Source of the DNA: Larkinella soli
GTDB taxonomy: Bacteria > Bacteroidota > Bacteroidia > Cytophagales > Spirosomataceae
Reading direction: 5' to 3'
DNA length: 64,000 nucleotides
Assembly (NCBI RefSeq): GCF_003703975.1
Contig: NZ_QTJY01000009.1
Span: forward strand, 186,001-250,000
Shown here: piece by piece, positions 32,645-40,736 of the stretch
Layout: each line of letters begins with the position of its first letter
Position numbering within the stretch: position 1 is the stretch's first letter
Translations under genes and position numbers: made by a program
The notes under the pieces: generated by a model
The model's database searches: none
Told to the model about the DNA's origin: nothing
Seen by the model: only the letters and a program-made list of their open reading frames with translations

Positions 32645-33721
32645 ATCGTCGCCGGGCCGACGCTCGCCGGGCCGACGCTCGCCGGGCCGACGCTCGGCGT
32701 CGCGTTCGAACACCACGTCGACAAAGTATTCCCTGCAGTCGGTAAACCAGGCCGTGGGCGTAAACCCGGTGGCCTCGGCGAGCCGCCGGATTTCCGTCCG
32801 GTTGTATTTCCGTGAAATCTCCGTGTGGATGACCTCCCCATAGGCAAACGACACGGTCAGGCCGAGCCTCCCGATGCGGACGTCCTGCTTTTTCTCACTG
32901 ACCAGATAACTGCGGGCCTCTCCGGTTTCCGGGTTGTAGATTTCGTAGTGACTGAATGCCGACAGGTCGAATTCGCCCTCCAGCTCACGGTTGATGCGCC
33001 GGAGCAGGTTCAGGTTGAAGGCCCGCGTCAGGCCCTGCCGGTCGTTGTAGGCCGCCTGGATGACGGCGGGGTGTTTCCGGAGATCGATGCCCGTCAGCAC
33101 CAGATCACCGGGCCGCAGTTTGGCGTAAAGCCGTCGGTAGAAATCGATGGCTTCCTTCTCGGAAAAGTTACCGATGTTCGAACCCAGAAACAGGACCACC
33201 TTGCGGGCCTCGGAGCGGGAGGAGAGCGTCTCCAGCGCCCGGAAATAATCGTCGTGCAGCGGTTCGACGGCCAGATCCGGCCAGCGACCCCGCAGGTCCC
33301 GGGTGAGCTGGTCGAGGGCGTCGGCCGAAATGTCGATGGGAACGTAAGTGAACCGGGCCTGCCGCTGCCGGAAATGCTCCAGCAATACCTTGGTTTTCAG
33401 GCCGTCGCCCGCACCGAGTTCGATCAGCTCGAAGGCTTCGCCGGGGCGTTCGAACAGCCGGAGCATCTCCTCTTTCTGCTGGCTGATGATCTCATATTCG
33501 CTGCGGGTAAGGTAATATTCCGGCAGGTGCATGATTTCCTGAAAAATCCGGCTGCCTTCAGCATCGTAGAAGAACCGGGACGACAGCCGTTTGGGCGTTC
33601 GGGCCAGCCCGGTACGCACTTCGTCGGCTAAGGCCGAAAGGGACGGGTTTTCGGGGTCGTTGCCGTTGAAGGTATGCCGATCGTTTATTTCTTCACTAAA
33701 CGGATTCCCGTGAACTGCCAT
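32624..33721 (-). CDS. egtD: L-histidine N-alpha-methyltransferase (EgtD-type)
   Basis: Trimethylates histidine to hercynine with S-adenosylmethionine, the first step of ergothioneine synthesis. 365 residues. Family segments: SSRFFYDAEGSRIFQEIMHLPEYYLTR (48-73), SAM loop ELGAGDGLKTKVLL (about 101-114), LGSNIGNFSEKEA, the histidine-binding GIDLRKHPAVIQAAYND, and FSHYEIYNP. The C-terminal 20 or so residues are three copies of ERRPG encoded by a 15-bp tandem repeat, an addition beyond the normal end. The start overlaps the egtB stop region by 37 bases. Last gene of the five-gene operon. Confidence 0.93.
   Translation of the reverse strand: MAVHGNPFSEEINDRHTFNGNDPENPSLSALADEVRTGLARTPKRLSSRFFYDAEGSRIFQEIMHLPEYYLTRSEYEIISQQKEEMLRLFERPGEAFELIELGAGDGLKTKVLLEHFRQRQARFTYVPIDISADALDQLTRDLRGRWPDLAVEPLHDDYFRALETLSSRSEARKVVLFLGSNIGNFSEKEAIDFYRRLYAKLRPGDLVLTGIDLRKHPAVIQAAYNDRQGLTRAFNLNLLRRINRELEGEFDLSAFSHYEIYNPETGEARSYLVSEKKQDVRIGRLGLTVSFAYGEVIHTEISRKYNRTEIRRLAEATGFTPTAWFTDCREYFVDVVFERDAERRPGERRPGERRPGDDSEGPDR
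32650..32694. repeat. 15-bp tandem repeat, three exact copies, in the egtD 3' end
   Basis: The unit CGCCGGGCCGACGCT is repeated three times without change and encodes ERRPG on the minus strand. It starts a few bases after the stop codon of the convergent LuxR-type gene and extends the EgtD C-terminus; unit number could vary between strains. Confidence 0.9.
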
Positions 33722-34965
33722 CGTTTGTCAGGTTGGAAAAAGTTGCGGTAAGTCGGCCGGGAATGCCCGGCGGGCGTCGCCACCGAGCCGCCCCGCAGCA
33801 CCATCTGGTTGATCATGAACTTACCGTTGTATTCGCCGACGGCCCCTTCGGCGGTCTGAAAGCCGGGATAAGGGAGATAGGCCGAATTCGTCCACTCCCA
33901 AAGCCGGCCCCAGTCGAAACCGCCGGTGGTGGCGGCCGCTTCCCACTCGAACTCGGTGGGCAGCCGCCGGCCCCGCCGGCGGGCGAAGGCATCGGCCTCG
34001 TAGAAGCTGACGTGACAGACCGGCTCGTCGGGGTCGACCGGCTTAAGTCCGTCGAAGGTGTAGTGCCACCACTGCCCGTCGATCCGGTGCCAGTAGAGGG
34101 GTGCTTCGATGCGGTTTTCGTTGACCCAGGCCCAGCCGTCGGCCAGCCAGTACCGGAACTGCCGGTAGCCGCCCGATTCGACGAATTCGAGGTATTCGCC
34201 GTTGGTGACCAGTGACCGCTCCAGATCGAAAGCCTGCAGGTAAACCTTATGAACGCCCTTCTCGTTGTCGAAATGGAACCCGTCGCCCCGGTAGCCGATG
34301 GTGTAAATTCCCTCGGACCACCCCCCGGCCCCCTCCTTGCTGGGGAGAGGGTGATTTGCTCCCGGCCCCTGAAAGGGAGCCGATCCGGCGGAACCAAGCC
34401 CCCCAAAGGAGGCTGGGTGGGGATCACTCCCCCTCCTTAGCAAGGAGGGGGTTGGGGGGTGGTACCCCGGAAACAGCGGGTTATGTCCCAGAATGTATTT
34501 GATGTCGGTCAGCAGGAGTTCCTGGTGCTGCTGTTCGTGATTCAGGCCCAGTTCGACGAGAGAGTGGAGTTCGGGGGTCAGGTCGGCGGATTCCAGGAAG
34601 GCGTGCATCTGCTCGTCGACGTAGGCCCGGTACCGGTACACCTCCTCCACGGTGGGGCGAGTCAGATTGCCGCGGTCGGCCCGCAGCACCCGTTTGCCCA
34701 CGGCCTCGTAATAGCTGTTGAAGACGAAGCTGAAATCGTCGTGAAAGATGCGGTAGCCGGGCCGGTGCGGAACCAGTACGAAGGTTTCCCAGAACCAGGT
34801 CGTATGACCGAGGTGCCACTTCGGCGGGCTGACGTCGATGACCGGCTGAACGACGTAATCCTCCGTCGTCAGGGGCCGGCAGAGGGCTTCACTGTATTGA
34901 CGGACTTCCTGATACCGTTCACTCAGGCCGGCGGGGGTCGTGGCGGAAATCGGATCGGCGATCAT
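33685..34965 (-). CDS. egtB: Hercynine oxygenase-type sulfoxide synthase (EgtB), with in-frame repeat insertion
   Basis: Non-haem iron enzyme that joins a thiol (gamma-glutamylcysteine or cysteine) to hercynine using oxygen. 426 residues. The N-terminal DinB_2 domain (about 12-165) carries the iron ligands in WHLGH (His54 region) and HEQQHQE (His143, His147). The C-terminal FGE-sulfatase domain (about 225-426) has LPTEFEWEAAA, LWEWTNSAYLPYPGF and MVLRGGSVATP. Residues 168-217 are translated from a palindromic repeat (49 codons) lying in the linker between the domains. Without it, the protein has the usual length of about 377. It overlaps the zinc-finger gene by 4 bases upstream and egtD by 37 downstream. 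Confidence 0.93.
   Translation of the reverse strand: MIADPISATTPAGLSERYQEVRQYSEALCRPLTTEDYVVQPVIDVSPPKWHLGHTTWFWETFVLVPHRPGYRIFHDDFSFVFNSYYEAVGKRVLRADRGNLTRPTVEEVYRYRAYVDEQMHAFLESADLTPELHSLVELGLNHEQQHQELLLTDIKYILGHNPLFPGYHPPTPSLLRRGSDPHPASFGGLGSAGSAPFQGPGANHPLPSKEGAGGWSEGIYTIGYRGDGFHFDNEKGVHKVYLQAFDLERSLVTNGEYLEFVESGGYRQFRYWLADGWAWVNENRIEAPLYWHRIDGQWWHYTFDGLKPVDPDEPVCHVSFYEADAFARRRGRRLPTEFEWEAAATTGGFDWGRLWEWTNSAYLPYPGFQTAEGAVGEYNGKFMINQMVLRGGSVATPAGHSRPTYRNFFQPDKRWQFTGIRLVKK
34317..34463. repeat. Palindromic dispersed repeat, copy D (147 bp), inside egtB
   Basis: Ends ACCACCCCCCGGCCCCCTCC and CCCCCTCCTTAGCAAGGAGG...GGTGGT match copies A-C. The centre is different and contains no stop codon on the egtB strand. 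The length of 147 bases is exactly 49 codons, so egtB stays in frame. Confidence 0.9.
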
Positions 34966-35243
34966 ATCGTATACGGGGTAATCTGCTCATCCACAAAGCA
35001 CCAGAGCCAGAACTCGCCCGGCTCGGCCGACGCAATGACCGGGTGCCCGGTTTCGTGGAAGTGGCGCGTGGCGTGTTTCTCGGGCGACGAATCGCAGCAA
35101 TAGGTATGCCCGCAGGTCTGGCAGGTCCGCAGATGCACCCACGAACTGCCGTTCTTCACACATTCTTCGCAGACGGCGGGTTCACGGGGCAGAGTAACGT
35201 TCCCGATTTCGTTCAGGTGAGCACAGGTTCTTCTTTTCAGCAT
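34962..35243 (-). CDS. Small UBP-type zinc-finger protein
   Basis: 93 residues, almost entirely one ZnF-UBP domain. Candidate zinc ligands: Cys7, His9, Cys25, Cys28, Cys41, Cys44, Cys49, His56, His61, His63 and His67, in the order expected for a UBP finger (CxH, CxxC, CxxCGHxYCC, H-rich). The family's eukaryotic members bind the ubiquitin C-terminus; bacterial stand-alone versions have no established role. It begins 18 bases after the receiver-flavoprotein gene ends and its stop overlaps the egtB start (ATGA), so all are cotranslated. A zinc/redox adaptor is conceivable, but that is inference. Confidence 0.88.
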   Translation of the reverse strand: MLKRRTCAHLNEIGNVTLPREPAVCEECVKNGSSWVHLRTCQTCGHTYCCDSSPEKHATRHFHETGHPVIASAEPGEFWLWCFVDEQITPYTI

Positions 35244-35261
35244 AGGAGGTCGGAGCCGGGT

Positions 35262-36923
35262 TTAGGTTTCGGCTAAATATTTGTGAACGAAACTGACGGC
35301 CATGGCGCCCTCGCCCACGGCGGAGGCCACGCGGTTCATCGCACCCGCCCGCACGTCGCCGGCGGCAAAGATGCCAGGGCTGCACGTTTCCAGCAGGTAC
35401 GGCTCGCGGGTGAGCTTCCAGGCTCGTTTAAAATCGTCGTACTGCGTCAGGCTCCGACCGGTCTCGATAAAGCCCTTGTCGTTTTTGATGATGTTCATCT
35501 CGATCCAGTCCGTAAACGGCTTGGCTCCGATAAAGATGAACAGGGCGCCGGCCGACACCTTCCGCTCCTCGCCGGTGTTGAGGTCTTTCAGCACGATGCA
35601 TTCGAGGTGGTCGTGGCCCAGGGCCTCGATCACCTCCGTACAGGGAATCAGCCGGATGTTCGGCGTCTTTTCGATCTGGTCGATCAGGTACTGCGACATG
35701 GTGGCCGTCAGGTCGGGCCGCCGGATCACCACATGCACCTCAGAGGCCGTCCGCGAGAGGTACATGGCCGCCTGACCGGCCGAGTTGCCCCCGCCCACGA
35801 CATACACGGGCTGCCCCCGGAAAGCGAAAGCCTCGGTGGTGGCCGCCCCGTAGTAGACGCCGGCTCCCGTGAACTTGTCGAAGCTCTCGTTATCGAGTTT
35901 GTGGTAGGCGACGCCGGTGCTGAGCAGGATGCTGCGGGCCACCACCTCGGTGCCGTCGTTGAGCTGAATGTGCTTGTACTGGCCCTGCGATTTAATGGAA
36001 ACGACTTCCTGCGGAGCCAGAAACTCCACACCGAAGCGGGTGGCCTGGGTGATGGCCCGCCGGGCCAGCTCGGCCCCGCTGAGGCCATTCGGAAAGCCGA
36101 GGTAGTTTTCGATCCGGGAGCTGGTGCCGGCCTGTCCGCCCGGCGCCCGCTTGTCGATCAGGATGGTCCGGAGGCCCTCCGAACCGCCGTACACCGCAGC
36201 CGCCAGACCGGCCGGTCCCGCGCCGATGATGGCCAGGTCATACAGCGCCTGGGCCGGGCGGGGCTTCAGGCCGACGGATTCGCCCAGTTCGGCGAGGGTC
36301 GGCTGGGTCAGGTGCCGGCCGTCTTCGAGCACCACGGCCGGAAGTTCTTTCCGGTCGATGCCGTAGAGGTCGAGCAGACGCTGCGCTTCCCGGTTGCTCT
36401 CGATGTCGAGCCACTGATACGGAAAGAGGTTTCCGGCCAGGAAGTCCTTCAGTTCGTGAGTCCGGGGCGAAAACTGGTAACCGATCAGCCGCAGACCCTC
36501 GAAGGCCGGGCGGTGGTTCGACTGCCAGTCGCTGAGCAGTTCCTCCAGCACCGGGTACAGCTTTTCCTCGGGCGGGTCCCAGGGCTTGTTCAGGTAGTAA
36601 TCCAGCTGAACGTCGTTGATCGCCCGAATAGCGGCTTCGATGTCGGAATAGGCCGTCAGCAGGACGGTTTTCGCGGCCGGATAAATTTTCCGGGCCTGAA
36701 GCAGGAAGTCGACGCCGAGCATATCGGGCATCCGCTGGTCGGACAGGAACAGGGCGACGTCCTCATTTTTCTTCTTCAGCTCGACCAGCGTCGCCAGGGC
36801 TTCGTCGGCCGAGGTCGTCGCCAGAATCTTGTACTGCTTTCGGTACTGCTGCCGCAGGTCGCGCTGGATGGCCTGCAGCACCTGCTGGTCGTCGTCGACG
36901 GCAAGGATGATGGGTGGTTTCAT
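35262..36923 (-). CDS. Response-regulator receiver fused to a thioredoxin-reductase-like flavoprotein lacking redox cysteines
   Basis: 553 residues from the ATG at 36923. Receiver domain 1-130: acidic pocket Asp10-Asp12, phosphoacceptor Asp62 (LSDQRMPDM), Thr90 and Lys113. Residues 142-222 look like a glutaredoxin/thioredoxin fold (LRLIGYQFSPRTHELKDFLAG...LPAVVLEDG...PTLAELGE), with Ser-x-x-Thr where CxxC would be. Residues 228-553 are a TrxR-like FAD/NAD(P)H module: GAGPAG at 234-239, APGGQAGTSSRIENYLGF, GGGNSAGQAAMYL, IFAAGDVR. The CATC motif is GAAT (359-362). Thus no dithiol relay is possible by the usual route. The start overlaps the kinase stop (ATGA), a typical kinase/regulator pair. 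Confidence 0.9.
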   Translation of the reverse strand: MKPPIILAVDDDQQVLQAIQRDLRQQYRKQYKILATTSADEALATLVELKKKNEDVALFLSDQRMPDMLGVDFLLQARKIYPAAKTVLLTAYSDIEAAIRAINDVQLDYYLNKPWDPPEEKLYPVLEELLSDWQSNHRPAFEGLRLIGYQFSPRTHELKDFLAGNLFPYQWLDIESNREAQRLLDLYGIDRKELPAVVLEDGRHLTQPTLAELGESVGLKPRPAQALYDLAIIGAGPAGLAAAVYGGSEGLRTILIDKRAPGGQAGTSSRIENYLGFPNGLSGAELARRAITQATRFGVEFLAPQEVVSIKSQGQYKHIQLNDGTEVVARSILLSTGVAYHKLDNESFDKFTGAGVYYGAATTEAFAFRGQPVYVVGGGNSAGQAAMYLSRTASEVHVVIRRPDLTATMSQYLIDQIEKTPNIRLIPCTEVIEALGHDHLECIVLKDLNTGEERKVSAGALFIFIGAKPFTDWIEMNIIKNDKGFIETGRSLTQYDDFKRAWKLTREPYLLETCSPGIFAAGDVRAGAMNRVASAVGEGAMAVSFVHKYLAET

Positions 36924-38308
36924 TGGATGGGTAGGCAAACCTTAAACTCTGTTCTTCCCGGTTCCGAGTCGACGTAAATTTTTCCGTTATGGTGGCGGAT
37001 GATGCCCTGAACGATGTCCAGCCCCAGCCCGGTGCCTTTTCCGACCGGTTTGGTGGTAAAGAACGGGTCGAAGATCTGGTCGATGATCGTTTTGGGGATG
37101 CCCGCACCGTTGTCGGTGAAACGGGTCAGCACGAACTCATGATCGACCTCGGCCGTGATCTTCAGCCGGCCGCCGTCGCTCATGGCGTCGACGGCATTGT
37201 CGATAAGGTTCGTCCAGACCTGATTCAGTTCGCTCGGATAGGCTTCCACCTGCGGCAGACCCTCCGGCATGTCGATCTCGACCTCGATGTGTTTATCCTT
37301 CAGTTTATGTTTCAGTAACCGCAGCGTGCTGTCGATGCCGTCCCGCAGCCGGATGCATTCGCGCCCGGAGCCCCGGTCCATGTGCGTATACGCCTTGATG
37401 GCCTCCACCAGCGAGGCAATGCGTTTGGATGCGCTTTCGATATCGATAACCAGCTTTTCGGTCACTAAGTTATTGACCATCCAGTTTAAGACGGCCGGAA
37501 TAGGTTTCGGTCCGACCTGGCCCAGAATCATATCCAGATCGTCGGGCGTAAAGCGGAAGTCGACCAGCGCTTCGGTCAGGTCCGAGCCATTGGAAACCCC
37601 GTTGTCGTCGAGCCAGTCCATCAGGTCGTCTTCGAGATTGCTGCGCTCCATCAGCGAGAGCGGGGCGAGCGTCGTGTGTTCCTTCATCTTCCGGAACAGC
37701 AGTTCACTCATGGTGTCCACCTGCTCGTTTTGTAACTGGATGGCCATCACCGCCTTGAACTGTTCGGGCGTCGCCTGGAGGTGCGATTTCAGCGTGGTGG
37801 CGCTGCGGACCACCGCCGACACCGGGTTGTTCAGCTCGTGGGCCAGCCCGGCCGACATTCGTCCCAGCGACATCATCTTCTCGTTCTGCTGCATCTGCCG
37901 GGTCGATTCCCGCACCCGCGACGTCAGCTGGTGAACGAGCGTCTCGGTCAGTTCGTACTTCGAACGGATCATTTCCCGGAAATAATCGCGGTGCAGCGAC
38001 AGGAGGGTGGTGGGGTCCATCGTTTTCCAGTAACTTGTCGACTCTTTCATCCGCGAGAACGGCAGCACCCCCGCCAGGGAGCCTTCCTCCCAGGTGACCA
38101 GCTCCTGCTGCTGCCCCTGCTGGATCAGGTAAACCTGCAGGCGGCCGGCCATTACGATGAGAAAATGATCGGTTGCGTCGCCCGGACGGACCAGAATCGT
38201 TTCGGCGGGATAATCGCGGCATTCCGAATGGTCGACCAGCCACTGGAGCTGGTCTTCAGGCACGTTCCTGAACGTGGGGTTCTGTTGCAGGGAAAGCAGG
38301 CAGTTCAT
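36920..38308 (-). CDS. Histidine kinase with N-terminal cyclic-nucleotide-binding-type domain
   Basis: 462 residues, no membrane segment, so cytoplasmic. A CRP-like cNMP-binding domain is at about 1-125 ([36 protein letters not shown]). The canonical cNMP pocket motif RxA is not evident, so the ligand may differ. Dimerisation helix with phospho-His157 in [15 protein letters not shown]. HATPase C-terminal half: [39 protein letters not shown]. Start ATG 38308; the 23-residue upstream extension would run into the divergent gene. Its partner is surely the receiver-flavoprotein next to it. First gene of the five-gene operon. Confidence 0.92.
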   Translation of the reverse strand: MNCLLSLQQNPTFRNVPEDQLQWLVDHSECRDYPAETILVRPGDATDHFLIVMAGRLQVYLIQQGQQQELVTWEEGSLAGVLPFSRMKESTSYWKTMDPTTLLSLHRDYFREMIRSKYELTETLVHQLTSRVRESTRQMQQNEKMMSLGRMSAGLAHELNNPVSAVVRSATTLKSHLQATPEQFKAVMAIQLQNEQVDTMSELLFRKMKEHTTLAPLSLMERSNLEDDLMDWLDDNGVSNGSDLTEALVDFRFTPDDLDMILGQVGPKPIPAVLNWMVNNLVTEKLVIDIESASKRIASLVEAIKAYTHMDRGSGRECIRLRDGIDSTLRLLKHKLKDKHIEVEIDMPEGLPQVEAYPSELNQVWTNLIDNAVDAMSDGGRLKITAEVDHEFVLTRFTDNGAGIPKTIIDQIFDPFFTTKPVGKGTGLGLDIVQGIIRHHNGKIYVDSEPGRTEFKVCLPIQ

Positions 38309-38359
38309 AGGGATGGAGTCGTAAGTCGGGCGGTATAGATACGGATTATTTGGCAGAAA

Positions 38360-40219
38360 ATGTATTCCTCCATGCAAACAACGAGTCTTCTGTTTTTCGT
38401 TTCACTGTGGCTGATTTCAGCTCTGAAGGCCCAGCCGGTCCGTTTCGCGTTCGTCACCGACACCCACATCGGCGCCCCGGTCACCGCCGTCGAGGACCTC
38501 CGGCGAACCGTCTCCGACCTCAACGCCCTGACCGACATCGACTTCGTGGTCTTCACCGGCGACGTCACCGATTTCGGCTCCGACGAGGAGCTGCGGACGG
38601 CCAAAGGCGTGCTCGACGGGCTGAACAAAAAATGGTACATCTTTCCGGGAAATCACGATACCAAGTGGTCGGAAAACGGCTGCAACAGCTTCCGGAAGGT
38701 GTTCGGAGCCGAGCGGTTTTCGTTCACCTTCGGCAACTACCGGTTCATCGGCTGCGGCAGCGGCCCCAACATGCGGATGTCGCCGGGGCTGGTGGCGCGG
38801 GAGGACGTGCTCTGGCTCCGGAGCGAGGTCGAAAAGCTCAAAGGCTCCGACCAGCCGGTTATATTCATGAACCACTATCCGCTCGACGAGTCGCTGGCAA
38901 ACTGGTACCTGCTCATCGACGAAATCAAGAAAACCAACGTCCAGGCCGCCCTCTGCGGTCACGGCCACGCCAACCGGGCGCTGGATTTCGAAGGCATACC
39001 GGGAACGATGGGCCGCTCGAACCTGCGGGCTAAAGACGCCGTCGGCGGTTATAACCTCGTCACGATGCGGAACGATACCATGACCTTCGCCGAGCGGACG
39101 CCGGGCCGGCAAACCGGCCCCGTCTGGCGAACCGTTCTCCTGAAAAACCATCACTTCGGCCAGGAAACCGCCCGGAGCTATCCCCGCCCTTCCTATGACA
39201 TGAACCGGCAGTATCCCGGCGTGGAGGTCGTCTGGGCGAAACAGGACAGCAGCGACGTGGGCGCGGGTCTGGTCGAGAGCGACGGTTTCTGCATCTATCC
39301 CAACACCAACGGGCAGATCGTGGCCCTCGCGACGGCCGACGGGCAGGTACGCTGGCGGTTTTCGACGGGCGGAAAAGTCTATTCGACCCCGGCCGTGCGG
39401 AAAAACCGGGTCGTGGTGGCTTCTACCGACGGCACCATCTACTGCCTCGACAAGCGCAGCGGGCGGCTGCTCTGGAAGCAGGAGACCGGGCGGCCCATCG
39501 TGGCCTCTCCGCTCATCGACGGAAACCGGGTGTATATCGGCAGTTCGGAAGGGAAGTTCCGGGCGCTCTCGCTGACCGACGGTCGGGTTCGCTGGACGTT
39601 CGGCGGGGTGAAGGGCTTCGTGGAATCGGTGCCGGTGACCGACCGGCGGAAGGTCTATTTCGGATCGTGGGGATCGAACCTGTACGCGCTCGACAAAAAA
39701 ACCGGCGATACGGCCTGGACCTGGACCAACGGCAAATCCCGCAACTTCTCACCGGCCGCCTGCGTGCCCGTTCTGTCCGGTAACCGCATCTTCATCCAGA
39801 CCCCCGACCGCACCGTGACGGCCATCGATGCCGGAACCGGCCGTGAATTCTGGAAAACCAGCCGCCATAAAGGCTTCGAGTCGATGGGCGTTTCGGCAGA
39901 CCGTTCGCTGATTTACGTCAAGTGCATGCAGGACTCGCTCTGGGCCATCCCGACGGCTTCGGCCGACGGCGAGGGGGCGTGGTACGTCAACTGCGGGTTC
40001 GGCTACGAGATCAGCCCCGGCCCGGTGACCGAACAGGACGACCGGATCTATATCCCGACCGACGAGGGCGTGCTCTACGTCGTCGACCGCCGGACCCGCC
40101 GGACGGCCTGGTCGCACAAGCTCTCGAACGCGATGGTCAACCGGGTCTGGCCGCTGGGCAACGGCCGGGTTCTGGCCGCCACCATGGACGGAAAAATAGC
40201 CCTGATAAAAGGTATTTAA
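38360..40219 (+). CDS. Metallophosphoesterase fused to a PQQ-type beta-propeller, exported
   Basis: 619 residues. Signal peptide to about residue 24 (start ATG 38360 or 38372). The calcineurin-like phosphoesterase domain at 27-285 has all metal motifs: DTH (34-36), GD (67-68), GNHD (97-100), NH (171-172) and GHGH (200-203). It is followed from about 290 to 619 by an eight-bladed PQQ/BamB-like propeller with repeats such as GxVRWRFSTGGKVYSTPAV and GRLLWKQETGRPIVASPLI. This is a periplasmic or surface phosphodiesterase with a binding scaffold; substrate unknown. It is divergent from the histidine kinase, with only 51 bases between start codons. Confidence 0.9.
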   Translation: MYSSMQTTSLLFFVSLWLISALKAQPVRFAFVTDTHIGAPVTAVEDLRRTVSDLNALTDIDFVVFTGDVTDFGSDEELRTAKGVLDGLNKKWYIFPGNHDTKWSENGCNSFRKVFGAERFSFTFGNYRFIGCGSGPNMRMSPGLVAREDVLWLRSEVEKLKGSDQPVIFMNHYPLDESLANWYLLIDEIKKTNVQAALCGHGHANRALDFEGIPGTMGRSNLRAKDAVGGYNLVTMRNDTMTFAERTPGRQTGPVWRTVLLKNHHFGQETARSYPRPSYDMNRQYPGVEVVWAKQDSSDVGAGLVESDGFCIYPNTNGQIVALATADGQVRWRFSTGGKVYSTPAVRKNRVVVASTDGTIYCLDKRSGRLLWKQETGRPIVASPLIDGNRVYIGSSEGKFRALSLTDGRVRWTFGGVKGFVESVPVTDRRKVYFGSWGSNLYALDKKTGDTAWTWTNGKSRNFSPAACVPVLSGNRIFIQTPDRTVTAIDAGTGREFWKTSRHKGFESMGVSADRSLIYVKCMQDSLWAIPTASADGEGAWYVNCGFGYEISPGPVTEQDDRIYIPTDEGVLYVVDRRTRRTAWSHKLSNAMVNRVWPLGNGRVLAATMDGKIALIKGI

Positions 40220-40250
40220 CAGACAAATAATATAATAATTTGACCACAAA

Positions 40251-40295
40251 AAAGCCACCGTAAAACCGCTTGGAATGGTTTTACGGTGGCTTTTA
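40251..40295. terminator. Long bidirectional terminator
   Basis: An 18-bp perfect stem (40251-40268 with 40278-40295) with a 9-base loop, with A-run and T-run at the ends. It separates the phosphoesterase gene from the convergent small gene. Confidence 0.9.
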
Positions 40296-40324
40296 TACAT
40301 TAGCTGTCTGTCTAATTGTCGGTC

Positions 40325-40636
40325 TCAGGCAAGCCCTCTCCGGGTAGCGAATTTTTTATACAGATTGGTAAAAATATTCTGCGAAGCTCCGGCCCGGACG
40401 GCTTCGGCAAGAAGCACCCAGCGGTTTCTTCCCAGTACACTGTCGACGGTATTGTTCCGCCGGCGGTAATACACCATGTAATCGTCAGGGATGCGGACGA
40501 TGGATAAAGTGTCCTCTTTATCAACCTGTTTCGTGGTAATCAGGGCGGCCAGGTAAGCCCGGGCATCCTCGATGGTATCCGTGTAGGTGATGTGAGTATC
40601 TTTTCCGTCGTAGTGTACTGTCATGTAAGTAGTCAT
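40325..40636 (-). CDS. Small conserved-looking hypothetical protein
   Basis: 103 residues, soluble. The sequence is balanced and plausible (TVHYDGKDTHITYTDTIEDARAYLAALITTKQVDKEDTLSIVRIPDDYMVYYRR). The first half may form a beta-alpha-beta unit with a regularly spaced helix; the C-terminus is basic. No family recognised. It ends just before the strong terminator that closes its transcript, which supports its being expressed. Confidence 0.6.
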   Translation of the reverse strand: MTTYMTVHYDGKDTHITYTDTIEDARAYLAALITTKQVDKEDTLSIVRIPDDYMVYYRRRNNTVDSVLGRNRWVLLAEAVRAGASQNIFTNLYKKFATRRGLA

Positions 40637-40736
40637 AAGACAAAACCGGTTCAGGTGAAACGCGATACAATGTTACTGATTTTGAGTATATATACCCATT
40701 AAGTACCGATGAAAATTTTTATGCGGATCGGAATTG

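Noticed and set aside
34317-34463. Frameshift or pseudogene in egtB because of the repeat
   Set aside because: The insert is a whole number of codons without stops and both flanking domains keep their key residues, so the gene is intact.
9451-34463. CRISPR array built from the repeated palindromes
   Set aside because: Copies are thousands of bases apart, of differing length and without regular spacers or cas genes.
38309-38377. Longer start for the histidine kinase at 38377
   Set aside because: The extra 23 residues overlap the divergent phosphoesterase gene, and the cNMP-type domain begins naturally at 38308.
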